Part shown: piece after piece, positions 43,744 to 49,132 of the stretch
How the letters are laid out: each line of letters starts with the position of its first letter
Numbering within the stretch: position 1 is the stretch's first letter
Origin: Oscillospiraceae bacterium
Lineage (GTDB): Bacteria; Bacillota_A; Clostridia; Oscillospirales; WRJC01
Assembly (NCBI GenBank): GCA_009785015.1
Contig: WQXD01000001.1
Coordinates: 1-49,132, forward strand
Direction of reading: 5' to 3'
DNA: 49,132 bases
The notes under the pieces: model-generated
What the model saw: the letters and a program-made list of their open reading frames with translations, nothing else
Databases searched by the model: none
Told to the model about the DNA's origin: nothing
Position numbers and translations under genes: made by a program

Positions 43744-44391
43744 TCAGTCGGGGAATCCTATCTTCGGCAGGGGCCATATCCTCATAATCACTTTTCCCAC
43801 GATATACTCCGAGCTCACCGGCCCGATTTCCCGAAGCCGGCTGTCCGCCGAAGTCTCCCTGTGGTCGCCCATCACAAACACGCATCCCACAGGTACCACA
43901 TAGGGCAAACCTATGTCGCATTCGCCCAAGCTTTTCTCCGTGAGGTACGGTTCGCTCAAAGCCTCGTTGTTCACATACACCATGCCGTCCCCGTCTATAT
44001 CCACCAAATCCCCCTCTTTGGCTATCACCCGCTTCAGCAGTACCTTGTTGTTGTAATGGAAAGCTATGATGTCGCCCGGCTTTACGCTCACCCATCTCAG
44101 CGCTATCACCACATCCCCGTCCGAAACGGTCGGGGCCATGCTGCTCCTGTTCACCAAAAGCACCCCGATCAAAAGATTGGCCACAACGACGGACGCCGCC
44201 GCTATCACGATGAGGTTTTTTATCGTGTCGGCCAGCATCTTCTTCATTTTCCGCCCGCTTTCGAGGCGGTCGATTTCTTCTTCGATTTGTCTCAATGTGG
44301 GGCGGCGCGCGGCTGCGGGTTTTTCATCTGCCGGTTCGTTATTTTCAGAACGCTTCAAAATCTCCCCCGGTTCATTTTTAACATATAACAT
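43744..44391 (-). CDS. lepB: Signal peptidase I
   Basis: Membrane protease that cleaves Sec signal peptides. In 215 aa: an N-terminal cytoplasmic extension of about 55 residues, one membrane segment (about 58-80), catalytic Ser84 (NRSSMAPTVSDGD), catalytic Lys120 (VLLKRVIAKEGD) and the late motif FVMGDHRETSADSRLREIG. The ATG at 44391 has no clear ribosome binding site (GGTGAGAG about 14 nt away), so the start is uncertain. It follows the coiled-coil gene, whose stop is 81 nt upstream. The long cytoplasmic N-terminus could interact with that partner (inference). The 3' end faces the bidirectional terminator. Confidence 0.9.
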   Translation of the reverse strand: MLYVKNEPGEILKRSENNEPADEKPAAARRPTLRQIEEEIDRLESGRKMKKMLADTIKNLIVIAAASVVVANLLIGVLLVNRSSMAPTVSDGDVVIALRWVSVKPGDIIAFHYNNKVLLKRVIAKEGDLVDIDGDGMVYVNNEALSEPYLTEKSLGECDIGLPYVVPVGCVFVMGDHRETSADSRLREIGPVSSEYIVGKVIMRIWPLPKIGFPD

Positions 44392-44472
44392 AATCCATAA
44401 ACTATCACTCTCACCGCTCTCATCACTTTTCCCCAGGACGGATCGTTTATTTTCGCGTTACCGCGGCCGGCG

Positions 44473-45402
44473 TCAGGCGTCGGGTGTGAGTTTGGTGAGT
44501 TTATACCTGTCTATCATTTCGTGCAGCGCCGAATGCGATTTGTCGATAAAATCCATATACAGAAACGACACGCTCTGAAGCTCGCCAATCTCTTTCTTTT
44601 CGGATTCTTTGAGTTCCGCGCACTTTTGCTCCGCTGCCGTGATTATGGCTCTTGCCCGCTCTTTCGCTTCCTGCTCGATCTTTTCGGCGGCGGCGGCCTT
44701 CTCGGCCTCGAACATCTTTATATTCTGCAGGTACAAGTCCGCCGCTTCCTGCGCCGCCTGCATCACCCCCGCCACGGAGAGCGAGGCTTCGGCGAGGGAG
44801 CCGGGATTTTCGAGGGGAAACTGGGGCTGATGCCTGGCGGCGGAGGATGCCGCGCTGAGCAGCTCTTCTTTTTCGGCGGTCAGCTTTTCTATCTGTCCGG
44901 CCTGTTTGTTCATTGCGGCGGAAAGCTTTTCCATCTCTTTGCGCTGCTCGTCTTTTTCGACGGTCAGCCTGATGATCCTGGCGTTTTGCTTCTCCATTTG
45001 CCCGTCCTTTTCGGCGAGCAGCTCTTCGATCTGCCCGCTGTCGCCGCCAACCGAGGCTGCCAATTCTTCGTTTTCGGTTTTCAGCCTCGCCACATCGGCG
45101 CTCAGTCGATCGAGCTGTTCGGCTTTTTCCGCAGACAGCCTTTCGAATTCCGAGACCATGATCTTCGTATTTTCATTTGTTTCGGCGGTCAGCCTTTCGA
45201 ATTCCTCGCGGAGTTTTTTCATCTGCGCGTCCTTTTCGGCGAGCAGTTTCTCAGAGCCGTAAGTCAGATTGTCGATTTGTTCATCCTTTCCGGAGGCCAA
45301 TTTTTCGACCTCCGCGTTCAGGCGTTCTATCTCGAGCTCCTGCTGGCGCATGATGTTTAACAGCTGCGTTTTGTCCATGAACCTAAGTGATTTGTCCGAC
45401 AT
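44473..45402 (-). CDS. DivIVA-like coiled-coil protein
   Basis: A 309-aa cytoplasmic protein. Residues about 10-180 form a long heptad coiled coil rich in Glu/Lys/Leu with recurring EKDxQ and ERLxAE units (for example KLLAEKDAQMKKL, ELLAEKDGQMEKQ). A short Pro/Gly region near 195-205 leads to an alpha-helical part (VAGVMQAAQEAADLYLQNIK, AKERARAIITAAEQKCAEL) resembling the C-terminal half of DivIVA/GpsB-type division factors. AAGGAGA lies about 10 nt before the ATG. Function is not certain; pairing with signal peptidase I suggests a role near the membrane. Its promoter region has tandem TTGTGACCG repeats. Confidence 0.6.
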   Translation of the reverse strand: MSDKSLRFMDKTQLLNIMRQQELEIERLNAEVEKLASGKDEQIDNLTYGSEKLLAEKDAQMKKLREEFERLTAETNENTKIMVSEFERLSAEKAEQLDRLSADVARLKTENEELAASVGGDSGQIEELLAEKDGQMEKQNARIIRLTVEKDEQRKEMEKLSAAMNKQAGQIEKLTAEKEELLSAASSAARHQPQFPLENPGSLAEASLSVAGVMQAAQEAADLYLQNIKMFEAEKAAAAEKIEQEAKERARAIITAAEQKCAELKESEKKEIGELQSVSFLYMDFIDKSHSALHEMIDRYKLTKLTPDA

Positions 45403-45467
45403 ATTATTTTCTTCTCCTTTGCGTTTGTAACTTTACGTTTGTGATATTTTTCACTCTTATGAATGTA

Positions 45468-45501
45468 ATTATAACACTTTTCGGTCACAAGCCGGTCACA
45501 A
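45468..45501 (-). promoter_or_regulatory. Candidate activator-dependent promoter with tandem 11-bp repeats
   Basis: A perfect TATAAT (45473-45468, minus) lacks a matching -35; the expected -35 position is overlapped by two copies of TTGTGACCG (45501-45493 and 45490-45482) at an 11-bp period, one helical turn. Response regulators of the OmpR/PhoB type bind such repeats. The remaining gap 45403-45562 contains AT-rich stretches and no gene. Confidence 0.5.
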
Positions 45502-45562
45502 ACTCACGGGATTTTGACCTCATTTAACCCTTTTTAAAAATTTTAAAAATTTTTTCGGATTT

Positions 45563-47065
45563 CTATATGGTGCCGTCCCACGAGTCGACTTTTTCGCGCT
45601 TCATTTCCTCTTCGTCAAACCAGCGCGCAGTCACGCACTTCGATTCCGTATAAAAATTCATGCCGTCGGTTCCCAGACAGTGCAGGTCTCCGAAAAACGA
45701 GCGTTTATGCCCGCAGAAAGGGAAATATCCCACAGGCACGGGGATTCCCACATTCACTCCCACCATGCCGCCGTGCGTTCTTATTTGAAACTCACGCGCG
45801 TAGTACCCGTTCTGCGTGTATATGACGGAACCGTTGGCATATTGGTTTTGATTCATCAGCTCGAGGCCCTGTTCAAAACCGGCGACTCTTTTCACGCACA
45901 GCACGGGGCCGAATATCTCGCAGTCCCCCGCTGTCATACCCGGTTTGACATAATCCAGAATCGTGGGCCCCAGATAAAACCCGTTTTCAAAACCTTTGAT
46001 TTTGCAGTCCCTTCCGTCGAGGGCCAACGCGGCCCCTTCGGCTATGCCTTTATCTATCCAGCCGGTTACCCGGTTTTTGTGTTCTTTTGACACAACCGGC
46101 CCCATATCCGTGTCCTTATGATAGGCCGGCCCTATTTTAAGCGCTTTCGCCCTCTTTATCAGCGACGCGACAAGCTCGTCGGCGATACTCTCCTGCACGA
46201 CGACGACCGGCAGGGCCATGCAGCGCTCTCCCGCGCAGCCGAAAGCGGCGTTTATTATCCCAGCCGCCGCGCGGTCAACCGGCGCGTCTTCGAGCACCAG
46301 CGCATGGTTTTTCGCCTCGCAAAGCGCCTGTACCCGCTTGCCCGCGCCCGCCGCCTTCGAATAAACCGAAAGCCCCGCGGCAGTCGACCCGACAAACGAA
46401 ATTCCCTTCACGTCCGGGTGCGCGATCAAAAATTCATTCTCGTTTTTTGAGCAGGTTATTATATTTATCACCCCGCCGGGCAATCCCGCTTCGGCGTATA
46501 AGCGCGCGATTTCCATGCAGGTCTGAGGGGTAGAGCTCGACGCCTTGATCACAATCGTATTGCCCGCCGCTATGCACAAAGGGGTCATCCAGCCCATCGG
46601 TATCATCGCGGGGAAATTGAAAGGCACAATCCCGGCGAACACCCCGAGGGGCTCCCTGTATCTGACGGTGTCGATTCCCGCCGATGTGTTGACCAAGGAC
46701 TGGCCCATCATCAGCGCGGGGGCGTTTATGGCGACTTCCGTCGCCTCTTTGGCTTTTAAGACGTCGCCTTCCGCGTCATTCAGGGCTTTTCCGTTTTCAT
46801 ACGCGACGAGGCGCGTCAATTGCTCCTGGTGCGAAATGAGCAGCTCCCTGAGCTTATACAACACCTGCACGCGCCGCATAACCGGGACAGCCGACCATGA
46901 GGGAAAGGCGTTTTTGGCGGATTGTACGGCAAAATCGACTTCGTCCGACGTACAGCAGGGCGCCAGCGCCGTTATCTCCCCGGTGCTCGGGTCGTATATA
47001 TCCCTGTACTGCCCCGTTTTCGATTCTATCCATTGACCGCCCGCGAAATATTTCAAAATTTTCAC
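45563..47065 (-). CDS. mmsA: CoA-acylating (methyl)malonate-semialdehyde dehydrogenase
   Basis: A 500-aa aldehyde dehydrogenase that oxidises a semialdehyde with NAD and CoA to an acyl-CoA. Catalytic Cys sits in FGCAGERCMALPV (Cys282 with this start), with FNFPAMIPMGW and the NAD-binding FVGSTAAGLSVY. The cofactor-facing Glu of ordinary ALDH is not obvious, in line with MMSDH-type enzymes. The ATG at 47083 has no ribosome binding site, whereas AAGGA lies 10 nt before the GTG at 47065, which I prefer. It is the third gene of a hydroxyacid dehydrogenase-aldolase-dehydrogenase cluster; the substrate could be malonate, methylmalonate or tartronate semialdehyde. Symbol by homology type only. Confidence 0.85.
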   Translation of the reverse strand: MKILKYFAGGQWIESKTGQYRDIYDPSTGEITALAPCCTSDEVDFAVQSAKNAFPSWSAVPVMRRVQVLYKLRELLISHQEQLTRLVAYENGKALNDAEGDVLKAKEATEVAINAPALMMGQSLVNTSAGIDTVRYREPLGVFAGIVPFNFPAMIPMGWMTPLCIAAGNTIVIKASSSTPQTCMEIARLYAEAGLPGGVINIITCSKNENEFLIAHPDVKGISFVGSTAAGLSVYSKAAGAGKRVQALCEAKNHALVLEDAPVDRAAAGIINAAFGCAGERCMALPVVVVQESIADELVASLIKRAKALKIGPAYHKDTDMGPVVSKEHKNRVTGWIDKGIAEGAALALDGRDCKIKGFENGFYLGPTILDYVKPGMTAGDCEIFGPVLCVKRVAGFEQGLELMNQNQYANGSVIYTQNGYYAREFQIRTHGGMVGVNVGIPVPVGYFPFCGHKRSFFGDLHCLGTDGMNFYTESKCVTARWFDEEEMKREKVDSWDGTI

Positions 47066-47112
47066 TGTTTCGATTTCCTTCATTTAATATGAGAATATAG
47101 GTAATATAGACG

Positions 47113-47901
47113 CTATTTGACGCCGAAAATTTCCTTTACGCCGTTTAACGTGCCGAGGCCCGCTTCGAATATATATCCCGTGTCGCTTCCGCACGCTATC
47201 CACGACGCCCCGCGGCGCTTCCAGTCTTCGACATTCTGTTTATTCCAGCCGATCGACGTGCCGAAGGGTTTGCCCGCTTTGTTGCATTTTTCCGCTATTT
47301 CGTCGAACAGCTTCATAACTTCCGGATGCCTCAGCTGTCCGAGCAACCCGATTGAACCCGACAAGTCGTTGGGGCCTACGACGATTGTATCCACGCCCTC
47401 CACTTTTAAAATCTCGTCGAGATTGATCACGGCTTCGACATGCTCGATCTGCATGATCTTCCAAAAGCTCGAGTCGACTTGCTCAAAATATTCGCCGCCC
47501 GGCATCATGCCGTACCTGACCGCCCTTCTGGGCCCGAATCCCCTTGCGCCTTTGGGTGGGTATGTGCACGCGGCCACCGCGTTTCTTGCTTCCTCGGCTG
47601 TTTTGATCATGGGGAAAACTATGCCGTCGGGTCCCATTTCGAGCACGGGTTTCGCCAATACATGGTCATTCCACGGTATGCGCACAAACGCCGCGATCCC
47701 CGCCGCTTTCGCGGCTATCAAATGCGATTGTATCTGCGATTTGTCCAATGCGGAGTGTTCCCAGTCTATCCACAGAAATTCATTTCCCATAATTCCGAGC
47801 ATTTCCGTCACGCTGCTGTCCGCCAGATACACATGCGCGCCTATGACGGGTTCGCCTTTCGCGATTTTTTCGTTTAATTTGTCCACCGGCCTGTTGTACA
47901 T
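47113..47901 (-). CDS. HpcH/HpaI-family 2-keto-acid aldolase
   Basis: A 262-aa class II pyruvate aldolase, like 2-keto-3-deoxy-L-rhamnonate aldolase (RhmA), cleaving a 2-keto-3-deoxy acid to pyruvate and an aldehyde. Motifs: LWIDWEHSALD, FVRIPWND with the substrate-binding arginine, metal ligand Glu in MQIEHVEAV and Asp in GPNDLSGSIG. AGGAGG 8 nt before the ATG at 47901 fixes the start (an upstream codon at 47949 lies inside the preceding gene). It is 28 nt downstream of the dehydrogenase gene and 47 nt upstream of the semialdehyde dehydrogenase. Confidence 0.86.
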   Translation of the reverse strand: MYNRPVDKLNEKIAKGEPVIGAHVYLADSSVTEMLGIMGNEFLWIDWEHSALDKSQIQSHLIAAKAAGIAAFVRIPWNDHVLAKPVLEMGPDGIVFPMIKTAEEARNAVAACTYPPKGARGFGPRRAVRYGMMPGGEYFEQVDSSFWKIMQIEHVEAVINLDEILKVEGVDTIVVGPNDLSGSIGLLGQLRHPEVMKLFDEIAEKCNKAGKPFGTSIGWNKQNVEDWKRRGASWIACGSDTGYIFEAGLGTLNGVKEIFGVK

Positions 47902-47929
47902 GATATTATCCTCCTTAAAATAAACATAT

Positions 47930-48919
47930 TCACTTTGTGTTTTCGGCATATTCCGGATTCAGCAGCGATTCGGGCGGCCGTTTTTCGGCAAAGGCAATCG
48001 CGTTCCTGCATGCCATCAGGCCCGCGGCGAGCTGCCCTTCGATTGAACGCGCCGCCACGTGGGGCAGCAGCGTCACGTTTTCGAGTGTCAGCAGCGGATT
48101 GTCGTTTTCTATGGGCTCATTTTCGAATACGTCGAGCCCCGCCCCGGCGATGACGCCATTTGAGAGCGCTTCGTACAGATCTGCTTCGTTTATCACGGGT
48201 CCGCGGCTTGTATTGACGATTATCGCGCTTTTTTTCATCGCCTGCATGAATTTCATATCTATCATCCCGCGCGTCTCGTCGGTTAAAGGCGCGTGCAGGC
48301 TGATCACGTCCGATTTTTGCTGTATTTCCTCCAAAGAAGCCTGTTTTACCCCGAATTTTTCGGCGGCGGCTTGATTGAAAAAGGGGTCATACGCCAAAAT
48401 TTCGCACTCAAACGCGGCGAGATATTTGGCGAGGTACTGCGCAATCCCGCCGAACCCTATCAATCCGACCGTTTTTTGCCGGAGTTCGGGCGCGTAACTG
48501 CCGCCGCCCCATATGCCTTTGCGCATATTGGCGTCGAGGGCGGTATATTTGTGCATTGCGGCGAGTATCATGCCCAGCGAGCTCTCGGCTACGCAGGCCG
48601 ACAAAGTGCCGGCGGAGTTGCACACCGCTATTCCGAGGCTCGTCGCCGTCTCCCTGTGAATTTCGTCGGTCCCTATCCCGTGCCTTGACAGCATTTTCAG
48701 CTTTTTTTCTGTCCCGGACAGGTATTTCAACGTAGCTTCCGTATATTTTTCGCCCGAGCAAATAATTATGTCATAGCCCGAGAGCTCCTCCCTGATGTCC
48801 CACGCGTCGCGGCTTTTGGGAGTGATTGCGTCGGCGGCGTATCCCTTTTGGGCCATGAAGTCCATAACCCCCCCGCGGACTTTTTCGGGAAAATGCATTC
48901 CTGTATATGCGATTTTCAA
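47930..48919 (-). CDS. D-2-hydroxyacid dehydrogenase (phosphoglycerate-dehydrogenase-like)
   Basis: A 329-aa NAD-dependent hydroxyacid dehydrogenase. The Rossmann motif is VGLIGFGGIAQYLAKYLAAF, and the catalytic Arg, Glu and His lie in VNTSRGPVINEADL, DVFENEP and LLPHVAARS. GGAGGAGG is followed after 8 nt by a TTG (48919) in frame, giving MKIAYTGMHF; an ATG at 48937 would place the ribosome binding site inside the coding sequence, so TTG is preferred. It leads the three-gene cluster and has a consensus-like promoter at 48955-48983. Confidence 0.85.
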   Translation of the reverse strand: MKIAYTGMHFPEKVRGGVMDFMAQKGYAADAITPKSRDAWDIREELSGYDIIICSGEKYTEATLKYLSGTEKKLKMLSRHGIGTDEIHRETATSLGIAVCNSAGTLSACVAESSLGMILAAMHKYTALDANMRKGIWGGGSYAPELRQKTVGLIGFGGIAQYLAKYLAAFECEILAYDPFFNQAAAEKFGVKQASLEEIQQKSDVISLHAPLTDETRGMIDMKFMQAMKKSAIIVNTSRGPVINEADLYEALSNGVIAGAGLDVFENEPIENDNPLLTLENVTLLPHVAARSIEGQLAAGLMACRNAIAFAEKRPPESLLNPEYAENTK

Positions 48920-48954
48920 TTTGCGTGCCTCCTCCATAATTTTGTTTTACGCTT

Positions 48955-48983
48955 ATTATATCACGGAAATACAAATAATTCAA
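48955..48983 (-). promoter_or_regulatory. Promoter for the hydroxyacid dehydrogenase cluster
   Basis: TTGAAT (48983-48978) and TATAAT (48960-48955) on the minus strand, spacer 17 bp. It faces away from the plus-strand promoter at 49036, so the gap 48920-49105 is a divergent control region. Confidence 0.8.
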
Positions 48984-49035
48984 TGTTTTTATTTCCCGAA
49001 AAGTAAAATATTTAACGCATATTTTTTATTTTTTG

Positions 49036-49064
49036 TTGACTTGAATATGCAAACGTGATATAAT
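49036..49064 (+). promoter_or_regulatory. Promoter for the gene at the right edge
   Basis: TTGACT (49036-49041) and TATAAT (49059-49064) with a 17-bp spacer, 41 nt upstream of the ATG at 49106; GAGAGGA serves as ribosome binding site. Confidence 0.8.
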
Positions 49065-49105
49065 CTGGATAAGTGAACGCGAATATAATAAAGAGAGGAT
49101 ATTTT

Positions 49106-49132
49106 ATGGCAAAAAGTTATTCGGAAAAATTA
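49106..49132 (+). CDS. Truncated 5' end of an unidentified gene
   Basis: Only the first nine codons (MAKSYSEKL) are in the window. The promoter and GAGAGGA ribosome binding site 5 to 6 nt before the ATG make the start convincing. The product cannot be identified. Confidence 0.7.

Overview
The window looks like chromosomal DNA of an anaerobic Gram-positive bacterium, most likely an uncultured member of the class Clostridia (Bacillota). The signs are AGGAGG-type ribosome binding sites in front of most genes, many TTGACA-N17-TATAAT promoters, S-layer homology (SLH) domains, a copper-amine-oxidase-like stalk domain fused to PstS, and a tRNA gene with an encoded CCA end. No rRNA, CRISPR array, phage or insertion sequence was seen. 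Gene functions are read from motifs by eye, without database searches.

Layout. (1) 1-4832, plus strand: phosphate importer pstS-pstC-pstA-pstB, with a large extracytoplasmic insertion in PstA, no phoU, and what looks like the tail of a broken P-loop kinase. (2) 4829-7322, minus strand: ogt (GTG start), a cytoplasmic GH29-like protein and an APH-like kinase. (3) 7485-23960, plus strand: a sugar-binding lipoprotein, then a tight subtilisin / 2484-aa Ig-like-repeat protein / 2159-aa SLH protein cluster. (4) 24001-32080, minus strand: a PlsC-like acyltransferase with its own promoter, followed by a putative sugar operon (FucI-like isomerase, zinc dehydrogenase, two UroD-family proteins, DUF4432 epimerase-like protein) ending in a nuclease-ADP-ribosylglycohydrolase fusion. 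(5) 32155-34685, minus strand: XRE-cupin regulator and acyl-CoA synthetase behind what looks like an isoleucine-codon attenuator. (6) 34708-35513: a small zinc-ribbon gene, a GC-rich intergenic repeat and tRNA-Thr(TGT). (7) 35545-41628, minus strand: mgtA behind a long structured leader with a 25-codon leader ORF, then adenosylhomocysteinase and a degenerate LytM/M23 protein. (8) 41865-43617, plus strand: a membrane-anchored surface protein and an aldo-keto reductase. (9) 43744-48919, minus strand: signal peptidase I with a coiled-coil partner, and a three-gene hydroxyacid dehydrogenase / HpcH-type aldolase / CoA-acylating semialdehyde dehydrogenase module. (10) A truncated gene starts at 49106.

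The most notable observations are regulatory and too short for routine gene calling. A 31-codon ORF (34526-34621, minus) has a strong ribosome binding site, an isoleucine-rich core, an overlapping hairpin and a downstream intrinsic terminator, all in front of the XRE-cupin/acyl-CoA synthetase pair. This is the architecture of an amino-acid attenuator, and it suggests the synthetase may feed isoleucine synthesis from a branched-chain acid. A second leader ORF (38435-38512, minus) lies in front of mgtA; its stop codon falls inside a long hairpin, in a layout reminiscent of enterobacterial mgtL.
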